Origin: Methylobacterium sp. J-090
GTDB taxonomy: Bacteria; Pseudomonadota; Alphaproteobacteria; Rhizobiales; Beijerinckiaceae
DNA: 64,000 nucleotides
Assembly: GCF_022829345.1 (NCBI RefSeq)
Contig: NZ_JAKSXV010000039.1
Coordinates: 1-64,000 of the forward strand
Direction: 5' to 3'
Below the pieces are notes generated by a model. That model saw nothing but the letters and a program-made list of their open reading frames with translations. It had not been told where the DNA came from and searched no databases. Of the stretch, positions 25,095 to 33,209 are shown piece by piece (the stretch's first letter is position 1; the number at the start of each line of letters is the position of its first letter). The translations under genes were made by a program, and so were the position numbers.

Positions 25095-26417
25095 TCAGCG
25101 CAGCTCCACCCGTTTGATCTCGCCGACGATAACGAGATAGCAGAACACTGCCACCAATGCGTTCAGGCCGACGAACACGAGGGCGCCGTTGAACGAGCCG
25201 GTCTGCTGGACGATGTAGCCGATGGCGATGGGGGTGGTGATGCCGGCGGTGTTGCCGAAGGTGTTGAACAGCCCACCGTTGAGGCCGCCGGTGGAGCGCG
25301 GCGAGGTGTCCGAGACCACGGCCCAGCCGAGCGCCCCGATGCCCTTGCCGAAGAAGGCGAGTGCCATCAGGCCGATCACGACGGCATCCGCCTGGACGTA
25401 GTTGCAGCCGATGATGCTCATGGAGAGCAGCATCCCGCCCACGATCGGGATCTTTCGCGATGCGGTGAGGGAGTAGCCGCGCCGGAGCAGCATGTCGGAG
25501 AGCCAGCCACCCAAAATGCCGCCGACGAAGCCGCAGAGCGCCGGCAGCACGGCGGCGAACCCCGCCTGGAGGATCGACAGCCCGCGCTCCTTGACGAGGT
25601 AGACCGGGAACCAGGTGAGGAAGAAGTACGTCAGCGTGGTGATGCAGTACTGGCCGATATAGATGCCGAGCAGCATCCGGTTGGAGAGCAGCTGCTTGAT
25701 CGTGCTCCCGGCGTTGACCGGGGCGGCCGCGCCGCGCCCGTCCATGTCGAGGAGCGCGCCGCCCTCCTCGATGTATTCCCGCTCGGCCTCGTTGATGGAA
25801 GGGTGATCCTTCGGCCCGTACATCACCTGGGTCCACAGGATCGCGAACGCGATGCCGAGGGCCCCCATCAGGGTGAAGACGTGGTGCCAGCCGTAATGGT
25901 GCACGACGTAGCCCATGAGCGGCGTGAACAGGACGGTGGCGAAGTATTGCGAGGAATTGAAGAACGCCGAGGCCGTGCCGCGCTCGGCGGTCGGAAACCA
26001 CGCCGCCGTGATGCGGGCATTGGCCGGGAAGACCGGCGCCTCGGCGAGGCCGACGCAGAGGCGCAGGGCGAACAGCACCATGACCGCCGTGAAGCCGGTG
26101 AAGAAGCCCACCGCCCCCTGCATCAGCGTGAAGGCCGACCACAGGAAGATCGCCCCGGCATAGACCCACTTGGCGCCGTAGCGGTCGAGAAGCCATCCGC
26201 CGGGCAGTTGCGCCAGGACGTAGGACCAGGCGAAGGCCGAGAAGACGTAGCCCATGGACACGGCGTCGAGGCCGAGGTCCTTGGCCAGCGACGGACCGGC
26301 GATGGAGAGTGTCGCCCGATCGGCGTAGTTGATGGTGGTGGCGATAAACAGCATCGTGACGATGAGGAGCCGCACGCGGCTCCGCTTCGCCGCGGTCATG
26401 ACCAGACCGGCGCTCAT
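25095..26417 (-). CDS. gudP: MFS transporter, D-glucarate/galactarate type
   Basis: A 440-residue protein with 12 predicted membrane segments. The N-terminal FIATTINYADRATLSIAGPS and PGGWLLDRYGAKWVY are signatures of the anion:cation symporter family that includes GudP, and AEAPVFPANARITAAWFPT is conserved in that group. It should import D-glucarate by proton symport. It is the first gene, leftwards, of the glucarate locus and has its own upstream operator-like site. Confidence 0.9.
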   Translation of the reverse strand: MSAGLVMTAAKRSRVRLLIVTMLFIATTINYADRATLSIAGPSLAKDLGLDAVSMGYVFSAFAWSYVLAQLPGGWLLDRYGAKWVYAGAIFLWSAFTLMQGAVGFFTGFTAVMVLFALRLCVGLAEAPVFPANARITAAWFPTAERGTASAFFNSSQYFATVLFTPLMGYVVHHYGWHHVFTLMGALGIAFAILWTQVMYGPKDHPSINEAEREYIEEGGALLDMDGRGAAAPVNAGSTIKQLLSNRMLLGIYIGQYCITTLTYFFLTWFPVYLVKERGLSILQAGFAAVLPALCGFVGGILGGWLSDMLLRRGYSLTASRKIPIVGGMLLSMSIIGCNYVQADAVVIGLMALAFFGKGIGALGWAVVSDTSPRSTGGLNGGLFNTFGNTAGITTPIAIGYIVQQTGSFNGALVFVGLNALVAVFCYLVIVGEIKRVELR

Positions 26418-26551
26418 GGCGTCTCTCCCTGAGATCGGGCCGCCCGGTCGTTACCGGAGCGGGCAGCGGTCGTTCTCTCAGGCTCCGGACGGAAACCTCG
26501 GCGACCATTTGCCGGATAAAGCTACGAGCCTGCAGGATGCTGCGTCCAACT

Positions 26552-26590
26552 CAAAGGCTGGATGGATCGATGCGCTCCGGGTATCGATGC
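26552..26590. promoter_or_regulatory. glucarate-locus operator-like site A (upstream of the transporter)
   Basis: CAAAGGCTGGATGGATCGAT matches the sequence upstream of gudD almost base for base. It contains GATCGATGC (26565-26573), a seven-base spacer and GTATCGATG (26581-26589), the same spacing as site C with two changes in the second arm. It lies 135-170 bases before the MFS start. The pyruvate kinase gene ends at 26709, so the site belongs to the glucarate transcription unit. Confidence 0.62.
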
Positions 26591-26708
26591 GAAGGCGAAA
26601 CCGGCATCCCAGCGCTGAAGCGGAAGTCCGGGCGGACGGCGAACGTGGTGGTCGCGGTCCTGGCGTCCGTCGCCCCGATGCGCAGGACCTGGCGTCGGGC
26701 GTGGCCGG

Positions 26709-28121
26709 TCAGATCTGGATGACGCGGATGTTGTTGGTGTTGCCGACCGTGTGGAACGGGATGCCCGCGGTGGTGACGATCATGTCGTTGGGCTTGGCGA
26801 AGCCCTCGTCCCGCGCGTGCTGCGCGGCCTTGGCCGTCATCTCCTCGTAGGAATCGACGTCGTCCGTGTGGACCGGATGGGTGCCCCAGAGCAGGCTCAG
26901 CCGCCGCGAGGTCGCGACGTTGGGCGTCAGGGCGAGGATCGGCACGGCCGGACGCTTGCGCGCCACCCGCGCGGCCGTCGTTCCGCTCGCCGTGTAGGTG
27001 ACGATGGCGCTGGCATGGACGGCTTCGGCGAGCACCGCCGTCGCGGTGGCGACGGCGTGCGGCGGCGTCTCCTCCTCGCCCGGCTGCGAGGCGGCGACGA
27101 TGGAGCGGTAGAGCTTGTGTCCCTCCACGCTGCGGATGATGCGATCCATCATCGAGACGGCCTCGACGGGATAGAGCCCCGTCGCGGACTCCGCCGACAG
27201 CATGACGGCATCCGCGCCGTCGTAGATCGCGGTGGCGACGTCGGAGGCCTCGGCGCGGGTGGGTGCGGGGGCGCCCACCATCGAGTCGAGCATCTGGGTC
27301 GCGACGATGACGGGCTTCACCGCGAGCCGGCAGGCGCGGATCAGCTCCTTCTGACGGCCGGGCACGTCCTCGTGCGGGATCTCGACGCCGAGGTCGCCGC
27401 GCGCCACCATCACGGCGTCGGAGAGCCGGATGATGTCGTCGATGCGCTCGAGGGCCTGGGGCTTCTCGATCTTCGACATGATGCCGGCCCGGTCGCCGAT
27501 GAGGGCGCGGGCCTCGATCACGTCGGACGGCTTCTGGACGAAGGAGAGGGCCACCCAGTCGACGCCGAGGTCGAGGCCGAAGGCGAGGTCGGCGCGATCC
27601 TTCGGGGTGAGCGGCGACAGGTCGAGGAGGGTGCCCGGCAGGTTGACGCCCTTGCGGTTCGAGATCGGGCCGCCGTTGATGACCTCGGCCTCGATCGCGC
27701 CGGCTTCCAGGCCGACGACGCGAACCCGCACGCGGCCGTCGTCGATGAGCAGATCCTGGCCCGGCACGACGGCCGCGAAGATCTCGGGGTGGTGGAGGGG
27801 GATCGACCGGCGATCCCCGTCGCTGCCGTCGAGCACGAAGCGCACGGTCTCGCCGGTGACGAGGTCGAGGCGGCCACCTGTGAGCGTCCCGATGCGGATC
27901 TTGGGACCCTGGAGGTCCTGCAGGATGCCGATGGGGCGGCCGACCTCCCGTTCGAGGGCGCGGATCGCGGCGTGGACCTTCGCGTGATCGGCCTGGACGC
28001 CGTGGCTGAAGTTCAGGCGGAAGGTGTCGACACCGGCGAGAAACAGGGCCCGGAGTTTTTCAGGGGCCGAACTGGCGGGGCCGACGGTGGCGACGATCTT
28101 GGCGTGGCGATGACGGCGCAT
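26709..28121 (-). CDS. pyk: pyruvate kinase
   Basis: A 470-residue protein beginning MRRHRHAKIVATVGPAS. The active-site elements are RLNFSHG, QDLQGPKIRIG, SKIEKPQAL, the family signature VMVARGDLGVEIPHEDVP (about residue 239), ATQMLDSM and the C-terminal domain with VTYTASGTTAARVA. It makes pyruvate and ATP from phosphoenolpyruvate. It lies upstream of the glucarate locus on the same strand but is separated from it by the operator-like site, so it is probably transcribed on its own. Confidence 0.96.
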   Translation of the reverse strand: MRRHRHAKIVATVGPASSAPEKLRALFLAGVDTFRLNFSHGVQADHAKVHAAIRALEREVGRPIGILQDLQGPKIRIGTLTGGRLDLVTGETVRFVLDGSDGDRRSIPLHHPEIFAAVVPGQDLLIDDGRVRVRVVGLEAGAIEAEVINGGPISNRKGVNLPGTLLDLSPLTPKDRADLAFGLDLGVDWVALSFVQKPSDVIEARALIGDRAGIMSKIEKPQALERIDDIIRLSDAVMVARGDLGVEIPHEDVPGRQKELIRACRLAVKPVIVATQMLDSMVGAPAPTRAEASDVATAIYDGADAVMLSAESATGLYPVEAVSMMDRIIRSVEGHKLYRSIVAASQPGEEETPPHAVATATAVLAEAVHASAIVTYTASGTTAARVARKRPAVPILALTPNVATSRRLSLLWGTHPVHTDDVDSYEEMTAKAAQHARDEGFAKPNDMIVTTAGIPFHTVGNTNNIRVIQI

Positions 28122-28246
28122 GACTGATTCGGCCTCGCGGCCGCCTCCTCGAGGGGATCGGACGTTCGGGGTCGCACGGACATCCGTCGGAGATCGGTCT
28201 TCGGTCCGATGAGGATTTCATCGTCCAGGGGTTTGGGCAAGGCATC

Positions 28247-28265
28247 GGCGACCCTTTGGGTCGCC
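28247..28265. terminator. short hairpin between the dehalogenase-like gene and pyk
   Basis: GGCGACCC, loop TTT, GGGTCGCC: a perfect eight-base stem 32 bases after the stop of the leftward gene at 28297. No T-run follows on the minus strand, so it is a weak terminator candidate only. Confidence 0.35.
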
Positions 28266-28296
28266 GCACCTCTTACAGTAGGCACGGGCAGGAAAA

Positions 28297-29157
28297 TCAG
28301 GCTCCCATCTGATCTGCGAGATCAATAAAGTCTTTCGGCATCAAATCAAAATAACTTTCGGGCGCCAGATCGACCTTGCCGCGGGGGCCGAACTCTAAAG
28401 GACGGGGCACGAAGGCAACTCGGAAGCCCAACGCTTTGGCCGCCTTTAAATCATATTTATGACAGGCTACCATGAGAATTTGGTCTGGCCGCACGGCGAA
28501 AGCGTTTTGTGCCAACGCATATACTTTTGGGTCTGGCTTGGAAGATTGAACAAGTTCGGCGGTCAGGATGCAGTCAAAGGGTAAGCGACCAAGTTTGGCG
28601 ATACTTACGACTGAAGCCATGCTGCCGTTGGACAAAGTTGAAAGGGTGTACTTTTTGCTTAACCGTTCAAGCCCCGGTACGGAGTCCGGCCATGGTTCAA
28701 GCTGTGACCAAACTGCAGTAAGCTTGTCGCGTTCATCCGAATCAAGTTTTTGCCCCCAATCATGAGATTCAAGCAACGCATCGAGAGATTCACGAAAGAT
28801 ACGGTCGGTTGACCTCCATGGGCTCGTGCCAGCAATCACTTGATCAAGGCGTCGGCGGTACTCGGAACGCCACTGATCTACGATCGCAGTCCAATCGGCC
28901 TGGATCCCATGTGCGCTTGTAATACTCTCGCCCCGTCGAACTATCGTCGCGTAGAAATCAACCGTTGTGCCTTGAACATCGAACAGCAAAACTTTTATCG
29001 CACTAGGATCAAAGTTGGTCGCTCTTTCCAGCGGTTGCGCTGCGGTGCGGGAAACAGAGGCTGTCGTCCAAGCGCTGGCAGCGGCGGTAACAACGACCCC
29101 TTTCAACAAATTGCGGCGGCCAAGGCTCAGGTTCGCGGTCTCACGGTATTCCGTCAT
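28297..29157 (-). CDS. Tat-exported haloacid dehalogenase-like (HAD type II) protein
   Basis: A 286-residue protein. A Tat signal (GRRNLLKGVVVTAAASAW, residues 13-30) precedes a HAD domain: LLFDVQGTTVDF around residue 60 carries the nucleophile aspartate of the DxxGTxxD motif, TLSNGS is motif II, and SSKPDPKVYALAQ contains the motif III lysine. This matches L-2-haloacid dehalogenase-type hydrolases, which are normally cytoplasmic. The gene is near 50% GC, far below its neighbours, with unlike codon use, indicating recent transfer. It follows ttuC by 76 bases on the same strand. Substrate not determined. Confidence 0.85.
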   Translation of the reverse strand: MTEYRETANLSLGRRNLLKGVVVTAAASAWTTASVSRTAAQPLERATNFDPSAIKVLLFDVQGTTVDFYATIVRRGESITSAHGIQADWTAIVDQWRSEYRRRLDQVIAGTSPWRSTDRIFRESLDALLESHDWGQKLDSDERDKLTAVWSQLEPWPDSVPGLERLSKKYTLSTLSNGSMASVVSIAKLGRLPFDCILTAELVQSSKPDPKVYALAQNAFAVRPDQILMVACHKYDLKAAKALGFRVAFVPRPLEFGPRGKVDLAPESYFDLMPKDFIDLADQMGA

Positions 29158-29233
29158 CGCTTATCCCTTCCAGATCATTGTTTGCTCCCCCAGTCTCGTA
29201 AGGCCCGAATGACACCGCCTTCGGGCCTTGCGT

Positions 29234-30313
29234 TTACTCGTTGTCGCCCTGGATCGCGGCGATGACCGCATCCGTCACCTGGCGGGTCGTCGCCGTGCCG
29301 CCGAGGTCGGGCGTGTGCAGGCTCGGATCGGCGGTGACGCGCTCCACGGCGCGCATGAGCCGGTCGGCCGCGGGCTTCTCGCCGAGGTGCTCCAGCATCT
29401 GGCAGGCGGTCCAGAAGGTGGCGACCGGATTGGCGATGCCCTTGCCGGTGATGTCGAAGGCCGAGCCGTGGATCGGCTCGAACATCGACGGGTAGGTCCG
29501 CTCCGGGTTGATGTTGGCGGTGGGCGCGATGCCCAGCGACCCGGCGAGGGCGGCGGCCAGATCCGAGAGGATGTCGGCGTGCAGGTTGGTCGCCACGATG
29601 GTGTCGAGGGTCTGCGGCTTCATCGTCATGCGCATGGTCATGGCGTCGACCAGCATCTTGTCCCAGGTCACGTCGGGGAAGTCGGCGGCGACTTCCGCCG
29701 CGATCTCGTCCCACATCACCATAGCGTGGCGCTGGGCGTTCGACTTCGTCACCACGGTGAGGAGCTTGCGCGGGCGGCTCTGCGCCAGCTTGAACGCGTA
29801 GCGGATGATGCGATCGACGCCCGAGCGGGTCATGATCGAGACGTCGGTGGCGACCTCGTTGGGATGGCCCTGGTGGACGCGCCCGCCGACGCCGGAATAC
29901 TCGCCCTCGGAGTTCTCGCGCACGATCACCCAGTCGAGTTCCGGCCCGGAGACGTGGCGCAGCGGGCTGGTGATGCCGGGCAGGATGCGGGTCGGACGGA
30001 CGTTGGCGTACTGGTCGAAGGGCTGGCAGATGGCGAGGCGCAGGCCCCACAGGGTGATATGATCGGGGACATCGGGGGCCCCGACGGCACCGAAGAAGAT
30101 CGCGTCATGGTTGCGGATCTGGTCGCGCCCGTCGGCGGGCATCATGACGCCGTGCTTCTTGTAGTAGTCCGAGCCCCAGTCGAAGTGGTCGAATTGGAAG
30201 GCGAACGTGCCGGTCTTCTCGGCCAGGACATCGAGCACTTCGATACCGGCGGCGATGACTTCGATGCCGATACCGTCGGCGGGGATGGCGGCGATGGTGT
30301 AGGTCTTCGACAT
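29234..30313 (-). CDS. ttuC: tartrate dehydrogenase / D-malate dehydrogenase (decarboxylating)
   Basis: From ATG 30313, 359 residues of the isopropylmalate/isocitrate dehydrogenase superfamily. It has IPADGIGIEVIAAGIEVLD near the N terminus, WVIVRENSEGEYSGVGGR, the metal-binding DILSDLAAALAGSLGIAP and the NAD-binding FEPIHGSAFDITGKGIANP. The sequence YDQYANVRP-type region (FDQYANVRPTR) and overall length fit the tartrate/D-malate branch (TtuC/DmlA). The transporter gene 32 bases upstream supports import and oxidation of a C4 hydroxyacid; exact substrate preference cannot be read. Confidence 0.9.
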   Translation of the reverse strand: MSKTYTIAAIPADGIGIEVIAAGIEVLDVLAEKTGTFAFQFDHFDWGSDYYKKHGVMMPADGRDQIRNHDAIFFGAVGAPDVPDHITLWGLRLAICQPFDQYANVRPTRILPGITSPLRHVSGPELDWVIVRENSEGEYSGVGGRVHQGHPNEVATDVSIMTRSGVDRIIRYAFKLAQSRPRKLLTVVTKSNAQRHAMVMWDEIAAEVAADFPDVTWDKMLVDAMTMRMTMKPQTLDTIVATNLHADILSDLAAALAGSLGIAPTANINPERTYPSMFEPIHGSAFDITGKGIANPVATFWTACQMLEHLGEKPAADRLMRAVERVTADPSLHTPDLGGTATTRQVTDAVIAAIQGDNE

Positions 30314-30345
30314 GACGGGTCTCCGTGAGAACGAGGGGGAGGTTT

Positions 30346-31644
30346 TCAGCGCGCGACGGCGCTCGCGGGCTCGGGCCGGCGCCCGGCGCGGGCGACGACG
30401 AGGGTGACGATGGCCGAGAGGACGAGGAGGGCGGCCACGAAGATCAGGCCGCCGGTGAAGCTGCCCGTCCGGTCCTTGATCCACCCGATCGCCCAGGGCC
30501 CGACGAAGCCGCCGAGGTTGCCGATGGAGTTGATGGTGGCGATGCCCACCGCCGCCGCCGAACCGGACAGGAACATCGTCGGCATGGCCCAGAGCGGGGG
30601 TTTCGCCGCGCTGATGCCGACGTTGACGAGGCTGAGGGCGGCGATGACCGCGACGGTCGAGGCCGCGCCGCCGGCCAGCATCAGGCCGATGGAGGCGACG
30701 AGGCAGGCGATGACCACGTGCCAGGTGCGCTCGCCCGTCCTGTCGGAGTGGCGCGCCCACAGGATCATGGCGATGATCGCGAGGGTCGGCGGCACGCCGT
30801 TGAGGAAGCCGACGGCCATCGTGGACAGGCCGAAGCTCTTGATGATCTGCGGCGCCCAGATGCCGAGGGTGTACAGACCGGCCGAGGTTCCGAAGTAGAC
30901 GAGGGCGAGCGCCAGGACGCGGGGGTCGGCCATACCCGCCAGGATGCCGTGCTTGGCGGCCACCTGCTTGCGGGCATGCTCCGCGTTCATCTCCGCGACG
31001 AGCCACCCACGCTGGTCCTCGGGCAGCCACTTCGCTTTCTCGGGCCGGTCGGTCATGTAGAACAGCACGACCACGCCGAGGATGACGGCCGGAATGGCCT
31101 CGATGATGAACATCCACTGCCAGCCATGGAGGCCCAGAACGCCCTCCATCTCCAGGAGCGCGCTGGAGATCGGCGAGCCGAGCACCACCGAGACCGGTGC
31201 CGCCGCCATGAACAGCGAGACGACGCCCGCCCGGTAGCGGGCCGGAAACCAGTAGGTCAGATACAGGATGATGCCCGGGAAGAAGCCGGCCTCCGCCGCG
31301 CCGAGCAGGAAGCGCAGGACGTAGAAACTCGTCTCACCCTGCACGAAGGCGAAGGCGCCCGAGATCATGCCCCAGGTGATCATCACGCGGGCGATCCAGA
31401 GGCGTGCACCGACCTTGTCGAGGACGATGTTCGACGGCACCTCGAACAGGAAGTAGCCGAAGAAGAACACCCCCGCGCCGAAGCCGAAGACAGCGGACGA
31501 GAAGCCGAGATCCTTGTTCATCGTCAGGGCCGCGAAGCCGATGTTCACGCGGTCGATGAAGGCGATGAAGTAGAGAAGACAGATGAAGGGAACCAAGCGC
31601 CATGAGACCCGGCGCATGGTCGCCTTTTCGAGCGAAGCGTCCAT
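30346..31644 (-). CDS. ttuB: MFS transporter, tartrate/4-carbon hydroxyacid type
   Basis: A 432-residue 12-helix transporter from ATG 31644 (MDASLEKATMRRVSWRLVPF). FIDRVNIGFAALTMNKDLGF is the classic opening of the phthalate/tartrate permease group of the MFS, and FFFGYFLFEVPSNIVLDKVG the conserved loop 2-3. It is followed 32 bases later by the tartrate/malate dehydrogenase gene, and diverges from a GntR regulator across a 143-base region with palindromic operators. Confidence 0.88.
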   Translation of the reverse strand: MDASLEKATMRRVSWRLVPFICLLYFIAFIDRVNIGFAALTMNKDLGFSSAVFGFGAGVFFFGYFLFEVPSNIVLDKVGARLWIARVMITWGMISGAFAFVQGETSFYVLRFLLGAAEAGFFPGIILYLTYWFPARYRAGVVSLFMAAAPVSVVLGSPISSALLEMEGVLGLHGWQWMFIIEAIPAVILGVVVLFYMTDRPEKAKWLPEDQRGWLVAEMNAEHARKQVAAKHGILAGMADPRVLALALVYFGTSAGLYTLGIWAPQIIKSFGLSTMAVGFLNGVPPTLAIIAMILWARHSDRTGERTWHVVIACLVASIGLMLAGGAASTVAVIAALSLVNVGISAAKPPLWAMPTMFLSGSAAAVGIATINSIGNLGGFVGPWAIGWIKDRTGSFTGGLIFVAALLVLSAIVTLVVARAGRRPEPASAVAR

Positions 31645-31689
31645 CGTTTCCTCCTGGGGAAGCGCCTGCAATCGAATCGGTCTTGAGTG

Positions 31690-31770
31690 CCAACTTCCAT
31701 GCAAGATGGAGTTAGGTATGATACTGCAGATCACGATGTCAAGCATGCGTTGCAACTTCCATGGAAGTTG
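31690..31770. promoter_or_regulatory. GntR operator pair in the ttuB/gntR divergent promoter
   Basis: A perfect 18-base palindrome, CAACTTCCATGGAAGTTG, lies at 31753-31770, 18 bases before the regulator's GTG start. A second copy of its left half, CAACTTCCATG, begins at 31691, followed by an imperfect right half (GATGGAGTT). The 5'-3' centres are about 62 bases apart and flank the region where both divergent promoters must lie. FCD-type GntR repressors bind such short palindromes; the fit is inferred, not shown. Confidence 0.75.
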
Positions 31771-31787
31771 GTAGGCATGCACGATAG

Positions 31788-32504
31788 GTGGAGGCATGGA
31801 TGGCCCGGATGCGCGCTGCGAAGGACGAGGAGGCGGAACGGCGTCCGTCCCTCGTCGACGACGCCTACGCGGCGATGAAGGAGGAGATCCGGGAGTCGCG
31901 GTTCCCGCCCGGGTACCAGGCATCCGAGCAGGAGATCGCGCTGCGCCTCGGCATGAGCCGAACTCCCGTGCACGAGGCCGCCATCCGCCTGCAGGAGGAC
32001 GGCCTTGTCCGGATCCTACCCCGCAAGGGCATCGTCATCTGCGCCCTGGCGCCCGCGGATGTGCGCGAGATCTACGATGTCGTCATCGCCATCGAAGGAC
32101 GGGCGGCCGCCCTGTTGGCGGAGAAGCCCGCGGCCGAACGCGAGGCCGTGGCGGCGGAACTCGCCGCGCTGACGGGCGCCATGGCTGAGGCTCGGGAGGT
32201 GGGTGATCTCGCGGCATGGGGACATGCGGATGAGGGATTCCATCGCACCCTCGTCGAGCGTGCCGGCAACGGCCGCATGATCCGGATCAACCAGGCGATC
32301 ACCGATCAGGCGCATCGCGCCCGCATGCTGACCCTCAAGCTCCGGCGTGAACTCGGCGCCTCCGTGGCCGAGCACGAGCGGATCGTCGAAGCGATCCGGA
32401 TGGGGGATGCCGCCATGGCTCAGGAGCGGGCACATCGGCATCGCGCGCGCGCGCGCGACGAACTCCTTCCCCTGCTCGAGAGCTTCGGGCTGAGACACCT
32501 GTAG
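31788..32504 (+). CDS. GntR-family (FCD) transcriptional regulator
   Basis: 238 residues from GTG 31788; ATG 31800 (MARMRAAKD) is an alternative start. The N-terminal winged helix has YQASEQEIALRLGMSRTPVHEAAIRLQEDGLV (split here as two blocks of the HTH), then ILPRKGIVI, and the C-terminal all-helical FCD domain contains metal/ligand residues in the pattern DEGFHRTLV and EHERIVEAI. It should repress or activate the divergent transporter-dehydrogenase pair in response to a C4 hydroxyacid. A CG-dinucleotide run near 32448 falls inside its last third. Confidence 0.9.
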   Translation: MEAWMARMRAAKDEEAERRPSLVDDAYAAMKEEIRESRFPPGYQASEQEIALRLGMSRTPVHEAAIRLQEDGLVRILPRKGIVICALAPADVREIYDVVIAIEGRAAALLAEKPAAEREAVAAELAALTGAMAEAREVGDLAAWGHADEGFHRTLVERAGNGRMIRINQAITDQAHRARMLTLKLRRELGASVAEHERIVEAIRMGDAAMAQERAHRHRARARDELLPLLESFGLRHL

Positions 32505-32514
32505 GAGCGCCGTC

Positions 32515-32760
32515 GGAAGGACGGCCGTCCTGGCGGTCCAGACCAACATCCGGATCGATCTGGAGGAGCGGCCGAGCGGTGGCGTCGTGGCCGGCGTCGA
32601 GGAGGGCGCGGCGGACCTCAACATCTGCGCCGGCGGCACCGACATCCGCTCGCGCGTCGCCTCTTCCCACCGCGGCGCCTCCCTCGTCCTCGTCGGGCCC
32701 GTTGGCCATCCGCCGGCCGGGACGCCGTCGCCCTGTCCGAGACCCTCGACCGCGACATGG
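32515..32760 (+). pseudogene. LysR substrate-binding-domain remnant
   Basis: Without any start codon, one frame reads NIRIDLEERPSGGVVAGVEE, then GAADLNICAGGTDIR and LVLVGPVGHP, which closely resembles the ligand-binding domain of LysR regulators. Near 32718 the similarity jumps one frame and continues as GRDAVALSETLDRDM. The DNA-binding half is absent and no stop-to-stop frame covers the whole, so this is a truncated, frameshifted relic. The identification comes from pattern recall of the LysR C-terminal domain. Confidence 0.6.
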
Positions 32761-32900
32761 CGACGATCCAGTCACCCCAGGGCAGGATCACCGCTGGCGC
32801 GACCGGGATGGGGGCCACGACCTCGGCACCGAAGGCAGGCATGGAGCGGGCACAGGCGAGCGCCAGCGCCGCGAGGAAGATGCGGGTCGTCGGATGTCCT
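32757..32900 (-). pseudogene. possible 5' fragment of a secreted-protein gene
   Basis: On the minus strand a frame reads RIFLAALALACARSMPAFGA followed by EVVAPIPVAPAVILPWG, which looks like a signal peptide and the start of a mature exported protein. It has no upstream in-frame ATG and runs into the LysR remnant. It is short and may be chance, but it fits the decayed character of this stretch. No family recognised. Confidence 0.3.
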
Positions 32901-32951
32901 TGGGTGGAGTTGGGAGGCTGCGCGGCGGATCCGGCCGGCTCGGGAGTTCGG

Positions 32952-33209
32952 TCAGGCCGCTCTGCGGATGGTCGGCGCGGCGTTGTCGTTCGTGGTCACC
33001 TTGGCGCCGTCGCCATAGGTGTCATCGATCCAGCGGAAGAACCGCATCAGCAGGTTCGGCCGCGCGGTGATGGTCGGCGCGATGGGGACGATGACGGGCG
33101 TCGCCACCGTCGGCGTCAGCACGGCGATGATGGGGGCCGCCACGGCGACGGGCTTCTGCGCGGTCGTCGCGCGCGGCATCACGGAGGCGTAGGCGGTGAC
33201 GAACTGCTT
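32952..33209 (-). pseudogene. out-of-frame C-terminal tail of the lysozyme gene
   Basis: The frame KQFVTAYASVMPRATTAQK, a valine/proline/threonine-rich linker (PIIAVLTPTVATPVIVPIAP) and LLMRFFRWIDDTYGDGAK looks like the natural continuation of the lysozyme at 33618, with ordinary amino-acid composition, whereas the in-frame extension becomes arginine/histidine-rich. The join falls at GGG 33210-33212 (CCC on the coding strand), so one extra base there explains the break. Its stop is at 32952. Confidence 0.65.

Noticed and set aside
32440-32460. CG-dinucleotide run inside the GntR gene
   Set aside because: It encodes ordinary His-Arg-Ala-Arg codons in frame and is short; not a phase-variable repeat in this position as far as can be judged.
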